NCBI GenBank assembly: GCA_963715745.1 | Contig: OY970271.1 | Coordinates: 372,001-436,000, forward strand | Source of the DNA: CAWGJF01 sp963715745 | GTDB lineage: Bacteria > Bacteroidota > Ignavibacteria > Ignavibacteriales > Ignavibacteriaceae | Reading direction: 5' to 3' | Length of the DNA stretch: 64,000 nucleotides | Shown here: positions 50,697-59,723 of the stretch, piece by piece | How the letters are laid out: each line of letters begins with the position of its first letter | Numbering within the stretch: the first letter of the stretch is position 1 | Notes under the pieces: generated by a model | The model's input: the letters and a program-made list of their open reading frames with translations, nothing else | What the model was told of the DNA's origin: nothing | Databases searched by the model: none | Program-made: the position numbers and the translations under genes

Positions 50697-51182
50697 ATGT
50701 CTTTAGAATTGAATAAAGTAATTTCATTCAATTATGTACTTAAGGATGAAGAAGGAACAGTCCTCGATTCAACCGAAAACAAAACCCCGCTCACATTTTT
50801 AAGCGGATCAAATCAGATTTTACCCAAATTAGAAGAAGCTCTTGACGGAATGCTTATTGGCGGAAAGAAGAATGTGAAGATTGATGCTGCCAATGCTTAC
50901 GGAGAATATGATGAAAAGGCTGTGCAGAATTTAAAGAAAGAACAATTTCCACCGGAAGCAAAGCTTGAAGAAGGAATGAGATATGTTGCAAACTCTCCCG
51001 ACGGCGGACAGATTCCATTTGTAATTACAGAAGTTAAAGAAGAAGATATAACTGCAGATTTTAACCATCCGCTTGCCGGAAAAGATTTGGAGTTTGATGT
51101 TGAGCTTGTTGATGTAAGAGATGCAACAGCGGAAGAAATGCAGCACGGACACGTACACGGTCCGGGTGGTCATCATCATTAA
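50697..51182 (+). CDS. slyD: FKBP-type peptidyl-prolyl isomerase (SlyD-like)
   Basis: Isomerase and chaperone of 161 residues. The split FKBP fold opens 'ISFNYVLKDEEGTVLDST...PLTFLSGSNQILPKLEEALDGM', followed by the insert-in-flap domain (about 70-120; 'AYGEYDEKAVQNLKKEQFPPEAKLEEGM') and 'HPLAGKDLEFDVELVDVR'. The C-terminus is His-rich (HGHVHGPGGHHH), as in metal-binding SlyD proteins. It catalyses proline isomerisation in the cytosol and may handle nickel. It ends in a strong bidirectional terminator. Confidence 0.93.
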   Translation: MSLELNKVISFNYVLKDEEGTVLDSTENKTPLTFLSGSNQILPKLEEALDGMLIGGKKNVKIDAANAYGEYDEKAVQNLKKEQFPPEAKLEEGMRYVANSPDGGQIPFVITEVKEEDITADFNHPLAGKDLEFDVELVDVRDATAEEMQHGHVHGPGGHHH

Positions 51183-51203
51183 ATCAAATTTGCTCATTTA
51201 ATA

Positions 51204-51235
51204 AAAAAGGCGAACCTTTTTGAGTTCGCCTTTTT
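51204..51235. terminator. bidirectional terminator between slyD and the DUF1501 gene
   Basis: AAAAAGGCGAAC (51204-51215) and GTTCGCCTTTTT (51224-51235) form a perfect 12-bp stem with A-run and T-run arms. It serves both the plus-strand slyD and the minus-strand DUF1501 gene. Confidence 0.92.
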
Positions 51236-51253
51236 AGTTTTTGTGAGGGAGGA

Positions 51254-52780
51254 TTATTTAAGCAAAATCATTTTTATTGTTTGTCTCAACGTTCCCGATT
51301 CAATCGCTGCAAAATACACCCCACTTGGATATCTTGTTCCGTCAAACTCTATTGTGTGCTCGCCGGCTTCCTGGTATCCCTGCCTTAAAGTAACAACTTC
51401 ATTTCCCGGAGCTGAATAAATCACCAGTCTGAATGAAATTCCTCTTTTTAAAGTATAAGAAATTGTTGTTGTTGGATTAAAAGGATTCGGATAATTCTGA
51501 TTGAGTTTAAAGGCTATCGGTTCGTTGGCATTATAATTTTTCACGGAAACAAGCGGCAGAGTTTCAAAGCTTCTGAACAATACATCCGGCATCCTGTCAG
51601 CAGGCATTCCAAGCTGATCGGTTAAAAGAGTTGCATAAATCTGCCTGTAGTCATATTTATATTTAATATCACCGTTGTTATCCAGATCTGACAAATCAGG
51701 ATTTGCGCCATAGATTCCGCCGTTAACATTTTGCCCGATTACAAATAGCGGAGCTGCAGTTCCATGATCTGTTCCACCGCTGTTGTTCTGGTTAACACGT
51801 CTGCCGAATTCAGAGAATGTCATTAAAACAACTCTGTCTGCAACACCGAGTAAATTAAGATCTTCTTCAAACGCAGCAACAGCTTCTGCCACATCTGAAA
51901 GCACATTAGCCTGACTGTTTAACTGGTTAGCATGTGTATCGAAGCCGCCTATTGAAGTTAAGTAAACAGGAGTTTCTAATCCTCCGGCAATTAATTCTGC
52001 AACAATTGCAAGCTGTCTTCCAAGACGGGTATTGGGATAATCTGCAATGTTATCAACTGTATCAGCTTTATCTTTAATGATTTCTGCATAGCGGATAGAT
52101 TGAGCAGCAATTTCTTTTATATATTTTAGCTGGTGACCTGCAATTGTATCCGGAGGCGGATCATTATCTGCAGTGCTTCCATTAATTAGCTGATAAAACT
52201 GGTTTGGCGATTCAAATGAAATTCCCATTGAACCCTGGCAGGTACATTCCAGAAGTGCAGATTGTGTCGAACCAATCTGGATTGCCATTGGATGTTCATT
52301 ATTAAAAGTTGTGTAATCAGGAAAAACTTGTGCAAGAAATCTTCCAACCCAGCCGTCTTCAACAAAATCATCAGAGTCTGAAGCGCTCAGCCAGATATCA
52401 GTTGAACGGAAGTGTGATCTGTTCGGATTTTCATATCCTACATTTTGTACCACCGCAATTTTACCATCATCGAACAATGATTTTAAAGGCATCAGTGAAG
52501 GATGCATGCCTGTGAGGTTATTAAGACGAATTGCATCTGCTTTTCTAATTCCGATAGATGGACGTGCATTATAATAAAGACTGTCTTCATAAGGAATAAT
52601 AGTGTTAAGTCCATCATTACCACCGCTTAACTGAAGAATTACAACCACCCTTCCGTTAACTTCCTTAATATTAAGAAATGATTTTGAAAATGCGCGGAGT
52701 GGAATATCACCAATAACCATTGAAGCAGTACCTGCACCCGCAAGCACTCCAATGTTTCTTAAAAATGATCTTCTGTCCAT
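51254..52780 (-). CDS. DUF1501 family protein with T9SS sorting domain
   Basis: Exported protein of 508 residues. The start 'MDRRSFLRNIGVLAGAGTASMVIG' is Tat-like (RRSFLRN). The DUF1501 body (sulfatase/phosphatase-like fold) shows 'VVILQLSGGNDGLNTIIPYED', 'TGMHPSLMPLKSLFDDGKIAVVQNVGY', 'LMTFSEFGRRVNQNNSGGTDHGTAAPLFVIG'. The T9SS tail is 'LNQNYPNPFNPTTTIS...GVYFAAIESG'. DUF1501 genes normally follow a DUF1800 gene, as here (14-base gap). Their activity is not established. Confidence 0.9.
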   Translation of the reverse strand: MDRRSFLRNIGVLAGAGTASMVIGDIPLRAFSKSFLNIKEVNGRVVVILQLSGGNDGLNTIIPYEDSLYYNARPSIGIRKADAIRLNNLTGMHPSLMPLKSLFDDGKIAVVQNVGYENPNRSHFRSTDIWLSASDSDDFVEDGWVGRFLAQVFPDYTTFNNEHPMAIQIGSTQSALLECTCQGSMGISFESPNQFYQLINGSTADNDPPPDTIAGHQLKYIKEIAAQSIRYAEIIKDKADTVDNIADYPNTRLGRQLAIVAELIAGGLETPVYLTSIGGFDTHANQLNSQANVLSDVAEAVAAFEEDLNLLGVADRVVLMTFSEFGRRVNQNNSGGTDHGTAAPLFVIGQNVNGGIYGANPDLSDLDNNGDIKYKYDYRQIYATLLTDQLGMPADRMPDVLFRSFETLPLVSVKNYNANEPIAFKLNQNYPNPFNPTTTISYTLKRGISFRLVIYSAPGNEVVTLRQGYQEAGEHTIEFDGTRYPSGVYFAAIESGTLRQTIKMILLK

Positions 52781-52794
52781 AAAATTCTTTCCGA

Positions 52795-54171
52795 TTATGA
52801 AAGTTGATATTCTGATAATCTCATTAAAGCTTTAAAGAAAAGCTTAAGCCTGTCTTCTGCCAGCGGATCGTTTGTTGACCAGTCATAAACATTTGCGCCA
52901 TCAAGAAGTGTTGTGAGTAAATAATCCTTCCTGTTCTGGCTTAATGGAAACTGGATAAATATTTTTACAAGGTCTTCAATTAGCTGTACTGCATCTTCTG
53001 AACTGCTGAATTGTCTTACGTATTCAACAAGATCCAATTGAAAAGTAAGATCATCTCCATTTGGTTTTTCTCCATTAATAACTGCATCTGTAAAAATATG
53101 TCTTGCAGGCAGAGTTGTAGTATTTATCCATACTTTATCACCATCCCAGCCGCTAACGTTAGGTGGTGAAAACAATACTTGTTTTGTTTGTTCTGCTACC
53201 TGACGCATATAAATATAATCCGGAGTTGCAACATCAAACTGGCGCATTGTTCCTGTTATCATCTCAACCGGACTTTTAATTTTTGCTCCTCTTATTTCGT
53301 CAGAATGAAACATTACAGATTTAAGAAGAGTTGAAAGAACAGGTTTAAGTTCAAAATTATTATTAGTAAGAATCTGAGCCATTGCCGCCACACTCGGTTC
53401 ATTGGGAACTACGTGAACGAATTCATGATACAGTTCCCTGCAAATAAATGTAGCTGCTGCAGGTTGTGTAAAAATTATATCTACAACATCATCATTATTA
53501 AAATTTCCGGTCTGTCCTAAAAAAGTTTTTTCGCCGTCATCAAACCTGTTTTCGTTGAACTGAGATGTTAAACCGTCTACCTGCCAGCCTGTTAATGCCC
53601 TTGCACCTTCCTGAACATCCTGCTCTGTATAATTACCGATTCCAAGTGTAAACAATTCCATAAGCTCTCTTGCGTAGTTTTCATTAGGCGCGCCCTTCCT
53701 GTTTCTGATACCATCGAGATAAATAAGCATTGCAGGATCAATTGTTACAGCTTTAGTTAATTCTATAACATTTCCCATTGCGTGATCACGGAATAACTGG
53801 TTTTGCCAGTACATCCTTTGAGGCAGTGTAACTTTTGCTACATCGCTCACAAAGTGGTTATGCCAGAAAAGAACCAGCTTCTCCCGAATTGAATAACCCT
53901 GGGTGATCATAAGATTATACCACCAGTAAATCATTTCTCTGGTTCGCTCAGTAGGGTTTTCATTATTTGGATCATTCACCCAGAAACCCGGTGGAGGAGG
54001 AGTTGCCTGGTCTGCAAGCAGATAATTATCTACGAATTCATCCAGAGTAATGGAAAGGGCAAATTCCAAATCCTGTTTGTTATAACAGAAAAGTGATCTT
54101 GATAAAATATGCCGTGCGGCATCTTCATCCCATTCACTTATTTTATTAAAATTTAGTAAGCTTTTAACCAT
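52795..54171 (-). CDS. DUF1800 family protein
   Basis: Protein of 458 residues from ATG 54171, chosen for the AGAGGC just upstream; the longer frame to 54267 adds 32 residues without a ribosome site. DUF1800 features are 'AARHILSRSLFCYNKQDLEFAL', 'LVLFWHNHFVSDVAKV', 'NENYARELMELFTLGIGNYTEQDVQEGARALTGW' and 'SPVEMITGTMRQF'. The conserved His/Asn/Glu suggest a metal-dependent enzyme, but no function is established. It is first in the DUF1800-DUF1501 operon. Confidence 0.9.
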   Translation of the reverse strand: MVKSLLNFNKISEWDEDAARHILSRSLFCYNKQDLEFALSITLDEFVDNYLLADQATPPPPGFWVNDPNNENPTERTREMIYWWYNLMITQGYSIREKLVLFWHNHFVSDVAKVTLPQRMYWQNQLFRDHAMGNVIELTKAVTIDPAMLIYLDGIRNRKGAPNENYARELMELFTLGIGNYTEQDVQEGARALTGWQVDGLTSQFNENRFDDGEKTFLGQTGNFNNDDVVDIIFTQPAAATFICRELYHEFVHVVPNEPSVAAMAQILTNNNFELKPVLSTLLKSVMFHSDEIRGAKIKSPVEMITGTMRQFDVATPDYIYMRQVAEQTKQVLFSPPNVSGWDGDKVWINTTTLPARHIFTDAVINGEKPNGDDLTFQLDLVEYVRQFSSSEDAVQLIEDLVKIFIQFPLSQNRKDYLLTTLLDGANVYDWSTNDPLAEDRLKLFFKALMRLSEYQLS

Positions 54172-54461
54172 AAAGCCTCTATTTTTATTGGCATTAAAAA
54201 TCCCCCGGGAAAGATAAAAAAGCACTAAAAATATGCCGTCGGACAAAAATTGATATTGCGCAACCAATCAATTGTTTAAAATTTATCCGTATTAATTACT
54301 CGTAAATATTTCAGGAAAAGTGAAGATATTTACTTGCTGATGATGAGTTTTTGCAGAGTTAAATTATATTGGAAAAAGTGTTTCAAAAAATGAGACACTC
54401 CTTCAAAATCAAAATTTATTTGCTTTAGAAATTTTATTAATGGGATGAACGGAACATATTA

Positions 54462-54851
54462 TTATGCGGGTTCAAAAAGCGCACACACCGCACCAGCGGG
54501 ATCTTCAATAACACAGTACTTTCCATAGTTGCCGAATTTTTTTGGCGGGGAAATTATTTTACCTCCAAGTTCTGTACAGCTCTTTGCACTCTCTTCAACA
54601 TTTGTAACGGTAATATAAAGCAGCCACTGCGAAGGAAGAATTTCGTTCGGTCCTTTTTTGTGGCAGATTCCTGTTACTGTTCTTCCGCTCTCGGGTGCAT
54701 TCATATTAAAATCGTCATAATCACCCAGCGAAACCGGCTCGGGCTTCCAGCCAACAACTTTGCTGTAAAAATCTCTAACTTCTTCAGTGTTTTGTACTGT
54801 CAGATCAAACCAGCTTATTGATCCGACTTCGGGTTTTTCCTGTTGGCTCAT
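54462..54851 (-). CDS. VOC (glyoxalase-like) family protein
   Basis: Cytosolic protein of 129 residues with one vicinal-oxygen-chelate domain: 'GSISWFDLTVQNTEEVRDFYSKVVGWKPEPVSLGDYDDFNM' at the start and 'VEESAKSCTELGGKIISPPKKFGNYGKYCVIEDPAGAVCALFEP' at the end. The first metal-ligand position is Asp instead of His, so metal binding is uncertain. The closest general type is CFP30-like proteins of unknown substrate. Its 5' leader contains a perfect hairpin. Confidence 0.88.
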   Translation of the reverse strand: MSQQEKPEVGSISWFDLTVQNTEEVRDFYSKVVGWKPEPVSLGDYDDFNMNAPESGRTVTGICHKKGPNEILPSQWLLYITVTNVEESAKSCTELGGKIISPPKKFGNYGKYCVIEDPAGAVCALFEPA

Positions 54852-54858
54852 TTTTTCC

Positions 54859-54881
54859 CTTATCTTTTTCGGAAAGATAAG
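54859..54881 (-). promoter_or_regulatory. hairpin in the VOC gene leader
   Basis: CTTATCTTT (54859-54867) and AAAGATAAG (54873-54881) form a perfect 9-bp stem around TTCGG, 8 bases before the ATG on the minus strand and close to its GGGA ribosome site. It could limit translation initiation or be a weak terminator of upstream read-through. Confidence 0.4.
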
Positions 54882-55179
54882 AATTTAAGATCAAACCGTA
54901 CAAATAGAAAATTAGTCTTACCATAACATTCCCTTTTATCTTTAATTTTAGTTATTACCGTAACCTCAATACAATAAATAAAATATCTTCAATTTCTGCT
55001 TCAATTTTTACCAGAACCATTTAATCTAAATACATAGTGTAAATTCAGTTTAATTGGTGACAGGTTTTTCAAAATTTGGATTAATTTCTCTTGACATCGG
55101 GATGTCAAATTCCGAACTTTCCAGTCCTGTTTTTAGTGGGCAACTTTAAATTAATTTTAATTTTCAAAAGGAGGCTCTT
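54882..55179. other. intergenic region with a perfect palindrome
   Basis: A/T-rich region between the divergent VOC and DUF4440 genes. It contains TTGACATC-GG-GATGTCAA at 55091-55108, a perfect 8-bp inverted repeat about 70 bases before the DUF4440 start, which could be an operator. AGGAGG at 55171-55176 is the ribosome site of the DUF4440 gene. No gene was seen. Confidence 0.5.
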
Positions 55180-55728
55180 ATGAAAAAAAATATTTCACTT
55201 CTTTTTCTGTTTCTTTTCGGAGTGTCGGTTACACAGGCACAAGATATGGCAGACCTGAAGGCAAAAGTTCAGAAGATGAACGACGAATATTCAAAAATGA
55301 TGATGTCTGGAGATATGGATGCAATCTGGGGCGATTACACCAAAGATGTAATTTCGATGCCAAGCTATGAACCAATGCTCAAAGGCCTGGATGCAGTTAA
55401 AGAATCATCAAAAAAGATGATGGAATCCGGAATGAAGATAACTGCATTTAAATCAAAAGTTACTGATGTAATGAAATATGGCGATCTCGTTGTTGATATT
55501 GGAACGTATGAAATTACAATGGATATTCCCGGTATGCCCGAACCAATGAATGATCACGGAAAATATATGACACTCTGGGAAATGCAAAGTGATGGTTCAA
55601 TGAAGGTAAAGGTTGAAACCTGGAACACGGATACTAATCCCTGGATGGAAATGCAGGGTATGAATGACCATGAGGATGGAATGGGCAAGCCTGAAAAAGA
55701 CGGCAATATGATGGAAAAGAAACAATAA
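55180..55728 (+). CDS. exported DUF4440/NTF2-like protein, Met-rich
   Basis: Protein of 182 residues with a signal peptide (NISLLFLFLFGVSVTQAQ) and a single NTF2/SnoaL-like domain of DUF4440 type (about 22-140): 'LKAKVQKMNDEYSKMMMSGDMDAIWGDYTKDVISMPSYEPMLKG' and 'YGDLVVDIGTYEITMDIPG'. It is unusually rich in methionine (more than 20 residues) and has an acidic C-terminal tail. The Met content could reflect metal (copper) or oxidant scavenging in the periplasm, which is speculative. It ends in its own terminator. Confidence 0.8.
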   Translation: MKKNISLLFLFLFGVSVTQAQDMADLKAKVQKMNDEYSKMMMSGDMDAIWGDYTKDVISMPSYEPMLKGLDAVKESSKKMMESGMKITAFKSKVTDVMKYGDLVVDIGTYEITMDIPGMPEPMNDHGKYMTLWEMQSDGSMKVKVETWNTDTNPWMEMQGMNDHEDGMGKPEKDGNMMEKKQ

Positions 55729-55751
55729 GATTTTTAACAGATCTAAATTAT

Positions 55752-55779
55752 AAAGGCGAACCAATTTTGGCTCGCCTTT
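55752..55779 (+). terminator. terminator of the DUF4440 gene
   Basis: AAAGGCGA-CCAA and TTGG-TCGCCTTT (55752-55779) form a long stem with one internal bulge and a TT loop, followed by TTTATTA. It lies 23 bases after the stop. The stem resembles the slyD terminator (GGCGA/TCGCC). Confidence 0.9.
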
Positions 55780-55891
55780 TTTATTAGTAAAAATCACAGT
55801 TTTCCCGAATAAACTTTCATTTTTTGCTTCAAATCGTTATATAGTAAGTCTGTCTGACAATCAGATTTAAATCCATAAAAAACAATTCGAA

Positions 55892-56785
55892 ATGAACCGG
55901 GTTACAGCAGTCGGCGAAATTTTATTTGATATTTACCCGACTTCCAAAAAATTAGGCGGCGCACCACTAAATTTTTTATATCACGTTTTTAAGCTAACCG
56001 GGCAGGGGAATATGGTCAGCCGGGTTGGAAAGGATATTCTCGGCAGCAACATATTTGAGTTTTTCAACAACAATAATATGCCCGTTGATTATATACAGGA
56101 AGATCATTTGCATCCAACAGGAGTTGCCTCGGTATCTTTAAATGAGAAAAGCGAACCTACATTTACAATCGATGAAGAACGAGCTTATGACTATATTGAA
56201 AAAACGGAATCACTTGAAAATTTAATTAATGAAAAAACAGATTGCCTATACTTCGGGACACTTGCGCAGAGAAGCAAAATTAGCAGGAAAACAATTCAAT
56301 CATTGTTCAACAAAGAAATAAAATACTTTTGCGATCTCAACATCCGCCAGGAATTTTATTCAAAAGAAATTATCGAATCTTCACTTAAAGCCTCAAATAT
56401 TCTTAAGCTGAGCGAAAGTGAACTGAAGCTTCTGAACGATATATTTTTTAAAGAAGATTTTGAAACAGAAAAAACCTCAAAAAAAATTATTAAAGAATTT
56501 GGACTTGAATTTCTTGCCGTTACACTTGGCGGAGACGGATCACTGATTCTGAAAAAAGAGGAAGCTAATCATTACAAATCCAAACCAGTTGAAATAATTG
56601 ATACCGTTGGTGCAGGAGATGCGTTTGCATCAATTTTTTGTATTGGCTGTCTTCAAAACTGGAAGCTTGAAAAAATAAATAAGCTGGCAAATGATTTTGC
56701 CTCAGAGTTGTGCAAAATAAATGGTGCACTGCCAAAGAGTGAAGAGATTTATGAAACGATGAAAAAGAGGATTGAAAATGAATGA
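55892..56785 (+). CDS. PfkB family carbohydrate kinase (fructokinase-like)
   Basis: Ribokinase-fold sugar kinase of 297 residues. 'VGEILFDIYPTSKKLGGAPLNFLYHVFKLTGQGNMVSRVGKDILG' carries the N-terminal substrate motif, and 'EIIDTVGAGDAFASIF' is the PfkB signature with the catalytic Asp in GAGD. Placed directly before sucrose-phosphate synthase and sucrose synthase, it probably phosphorylates fructose released from sucrose. Its stop overlaps the next gene's start by 8 bases (ATGAATGA). Confidence 0.9.
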   Translation: MNRVTAVGEILFDIYPTSKKLGGAPLNFLYHVFKLTGQGNMVSRVGKDILGSNIFEFFNNNNMPVDYIQEDHLHPTGVASVSLNEKSEPTFTIDEERAYDYIEKTESLENLINEKTDCLYFGTLAQRSKISRKTIQSLFNKEIKYFCDLNIRQEFYSKEIIESSLKASNILKLSESELKLLNDIFFKEDFETEKTSKKIIKEFGLEFLAVTLGGDGSLILKKEEANHYKSKPVEIIDTVGAGDAFASIFCIGCLQNWKLEKINKLANDFASELCKINGALPKSEEIYETMKKRIENE

Positions 56786-58943
56786 CACAAAGAAACGAAC
56801 CAGTGGATTATATATTCAGCTTTACAGCATTCACGGTTTAATACGTGGAAGTAATCTAGAACTTGGAAGAGATGCGGATACAGGCGGACAAACAAAATAT
56901 GTCCTTGAGCTTGCAAAAACCTTGAGCGAGGACAAGCGGGTTGAAAAAATCGAACTCGTTACAAGGCAAATTAGAGACAAAAAAGTTTCTGAGGATTACT
57001 CTGTACCGGCAGAAAAACTTAATGATAAGCTTAGTATAATCAGGATTCGTTGCGGCGGAGGAAAATATCTACGCAAAGAACTATTATGGGATTACCTGGA
57101 AGAGTTTGTTGATAAAAGCATCAAGCACATAAAATCTTCAGGCAGGATGCCGGACGTAATTCACAGCCATTATGCGGATGCAGGTTACGTTTGCACTGAA
57201 CTGACAAAGTTTTTTGGAATCCCTTTTATTCATACCGGGCATTCACTTGGCAGAGATAAAAAAAGGAAACTCCTTTCTGATGGTTTGGATGAAAAAGAAA
57301 TTGAAAAGAGATATAAAATCAATCACCGGATAGATGTTGAAGAAAGCATAATTTTTTATGCAAACAGAATAATAACAAGCACAAGCCAGGAAATTCAAAA
57401 TCAATACGGTGGTTATGAAAACAAAGCGGAGGAAAAATTCAGGGTAATCCCGCCCGGAATTGATATCGAAAGATTTTATCCTCATAATGAAAGAATTCCG
57501 CTCGATGAAGAAACTTCAAAACTTCTTCAAACAATAAGCGAAAAGCTGCTTAAGTTTTTTGTGCAGATAGACAAGCCGCTGATTCTCTCCGTCTGTCGCC
57601 CGGATAAAAGGAAAAACATTTCAGGATTAATTAAAGCATACGGGGAAGATAAATCACTTCAGCAAAAAGCAAACCTTGCAATCTTTGCCGGGATAAGAGT
57701 AGATATACAGGAGATGGAAGATAACGAAAGAGAAGTGCTGACTGAAATCCTTTTACTAATGGACAAATATAACCTTTATGGTAAGATGGCAATCCCAAAA
57801 CAACACAATACACATACTGAGGTTCCGGAATTATACAGAATTGCCGCAGATATGGGAGGAGTTTTTGTAAATGCTGCATTAACTGAGCCATTCGGACTTA
57901 CTTTGATTGAAGCTGCTGCCTGTGGAGTCCCTGTGGTTGCGACTGATGATGGCGGACCAAGGGATATTATCGGCAATTGCAAGAATGGCATCTTAGTTGA
58001 CGTTTCTGATTCAATAAATATCGCAGAAGCTATTAATAAAATTATTGATAATAAAAAGTTATGGAAAAAGTTTTCGGAAGAAGGGATGAAAAATGTGAGA
58101 AAACATTATACATGGAAAGCTCATGTTAATTCGTATCTTGATGAAGTTAAAGAACTTGTAGAACAGGGGCAGGATAATCAAAAAGTATTTGCACCGGTAG
58201 GAAGGAAGCTGCTTGATGTGGAAAAGTTAATTGTATCCGATATAGATCATACATTGCTTGGTGATGAGGAAGCTTTAAAAGAATTTATTGAAATTTTAAG
58301 AATCACAAAATCGCATGCAGGCTTTGCTGTTGCCACAGGCAGATCTGTTGACTCTGCCTCGGAGGTGCTTAAAGAAAACAATGTTCCTGACCCCGATATA
58401 ATTATTTCTTCAGTGGGCGCCGAAATTTATTACAACCACAACGGTAAGTTGATTTACTCAAAAGGATGGGCTGCACACATCAGAAATCAGTGGAATAGGA
58501 AAAAAATAAAAGAGCTTTTATCAAAATTTGATTTTATAGAATACCAGGAAGAAGAAAACCAGCGTGAGTTTAAAATAAGTTACTACACAAACGACAACCC
58601 GAAAAATCTTGAAAAAATTAATGAAACACTCCGAAAGAATAAAGAAAAAGCAAATATTATTTTCAGTCACGGGCAGTATCTTGACATACTTCCCTACAGA
58701 GCCTCAAAAGGAAAAGCAATCAGGTATCTTTCATACCGATGGAACATTCCTTATGAAAACATTTTAGTCGCAGGAGATTCGGGTAACGACAGTGAAATGC
58801 TGAAAGGTGATCTGCTTGGTGTTGTTGTTGCAAATTACAGCAGCGAGCTTGAACAATTAAAGGGACAAAGAAGAATTTATTTCTCGGAGAGAGAATACGC
58901 GGGTGGAATTGTAGATGGAATTAAACATTATCATTTTCTCTAA
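56778..58943 (+). CDS. sucrose-phosphate synthase with C-terminal HAD phosphatase domain
   Basis: Two-domain protein of 721 residues from ATG 56778 (GAGG upstream; the TTG at 56772 adds two residues). The N-terminal GT4 glycosyltransferase (about 8-465) has 'SIHGLIRGSNLELGRDADTGGQTKYVLELAK', 'HSHYADAGYVC' and 'TEPFGLTLIEAAACGVPVVATDDGGPRDI'. The C-terminal HAD-IIB domain (about 475-720) has 'LIVSDIDHTLLGDEE' (DxD nucleophile) and 'ILVAGDSGNDSEML'. It would make sucrose-6-phosphate and may dephosphorylate it itself. It is the middle gene of the sucrose cluster. Confidence 0.92.
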   Translation: MNDTKKRTSGLYIQLYSIHGLIRGSNLELGRDADTGGQTKYVLELAKTLSEDKRVEKIELVTRQIRDKKVSEDYSVPAEKLNDKLSIIRIRCGGGKYLRKELLWDYLEEFVDKSIKHIKSSGRMPDVIHSHYADAGYVCTELTKFFGIPFIHTGHSLGRDKKRKLLSDGLDEKEIEKRYKINHRIDVEESIIFYANRIITSTSQEIQNQYGGYENKAEEKFRVIPPGIDIERFYPHNERIPLDEETSKLLQTISEKLLKFFVQIDKPLILSVCRPDKRKNISGLIKAYGEDKSLQQKANLAIFAGIRVDIQEMEDNEREVLTEILLLMDKYNLYGKMAIPKQHNTHTEVPELYRIAADMGGVFVNAALTEPFGLTLIEAAACGVPVVATDDGGPRDIIGNCKNGILVDVSDSINIAEAINKIIDNKKLWKKFSEEGMKNVRKHYTWKAHVNSYLDEVKELVEQGQDNQKVFAPVGRKLLDVEKLIVSDIDHTLLGDEEALKEFIEILRITKSHAGFAVATGRSVDSASEVLKENNVPDPDIIISSVGAEIYYNHNGKLIYSKGWAAHIRNQWNRKKIKELLSKFDFIEYQEEENQREFKISYYTNDNPKNLEKINETLRKNKEKANIIFSHGQYLDILPYRASKGKAIRYLSYRWNIPYENILVAGDSGNDSEMLKGDLLGVVVANYSSELEQLKGQRRIYFSEREYAGGIVDGIKHYHFL

Positions 58944-58961
58944 TTACAAAAGGAAATTCTG

Positions 58962-59723
58962 TTGAGCAAAAAATTTGAAATGGTTCTCTCCGAAAAGAAG
59001 AAAACATTCTTCAGGTATCTTAATAAAGTTGTTGCCTCCGAAAAAAAGCTTCTGTTAAAAGGAGATCTTGTTGAAATTCTTCGTAAAATAGAAAATAAAA
59101 ATAACGGCAGCGACATTGACCAAATTGAAGAAGTGGTTAATGATTTTACCGAGGCAATTTGCATTGATCATACTATTTGTCTTGAAGTTAGAGAAACGAT
59201 TGGCAAAACAGACTACTTTAGTTTTAATACTTCCGATGAGACTTTTAAAAGGATTTCAGCAGTTGAATATTTAAAAGCCAAAGAACATTACCGCTATCCA
59301 CTGCTTACGAACGATATGCTTACTTTAAACTTCGAAACTTTTTATGAAAAATTTCCGAGGGTCAGGGAATCAAGAAGTATTGGTAAAGGTGTCGAATATC
59401 TTAACCGGTATTTATCAAGCACAATGTTTACCAATCCACAAAAGCTAAGCAAAGCTTTGTTTGATTTTCTTTTTGTTCACAAACACAACTCGGAACAGCT
59501 AATTGTAAATGATAAAATTGATTCCCCGGAAAAACTAACTAACTCGATCGAGAATGCAATTAGATTTTTAAAAAGAAAGAACCCGAAACACCACTTTCAG
59601 AAATTGAAACTGATCTTGAAACCATGGGATTTGAGCGTGGACTTGGCAACACAGCAGGGAAAATTCTTGAAAGTTTGCAGCAGCTTGATTCTATACTCAC
59701 CAGTCCGGATCACATTTCGTTGA
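58962..59723 (+). CDS. sucrose synthase, N-terminal part (frameshifted)
   Basis: First part of a sucrose synthase, 19 bases after the sucrose-phosphate synthase stop. Homology covers the regulatory N-terminal region to about residue 205 ('NFETFYEKFPRVRESRSIGKGVEYLNRYLSS' and 'FDFLFVHKH' are typical). The true protein then changes frame near 59569-59580, in the A-rich stretch TTTTTAAAAAGAAAGAACCC. One extra A would give FLKKKEPETPLSEIETDLET and join the next frame. The residues after the shift (NPKHHFQKLKL...) are out-of-frame translation. Confidence 0.85.
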   Translation: MSKKFEMVLSEKKKTFFRYLNKVVASEKKLLLKGDLVEILRKIENKNNGSDIDQIEEVVNDFTEAICIDHTICLEVRETIGKTDYFSFNTSDETFKRISAVEYLKAKEHYRYPLLTNDMLTLNFETFYEKFPRVRESRSIGKGVEYLNRYLSSTMFTNPQKLSKALFDFLFVHKHNSEQLIVNDKIDSPEKLTNSIENAIRFLKRKNPKHHFQKLKLILKPWDLSVDLATQQGKFLKVCSSLILYSPVRITFR

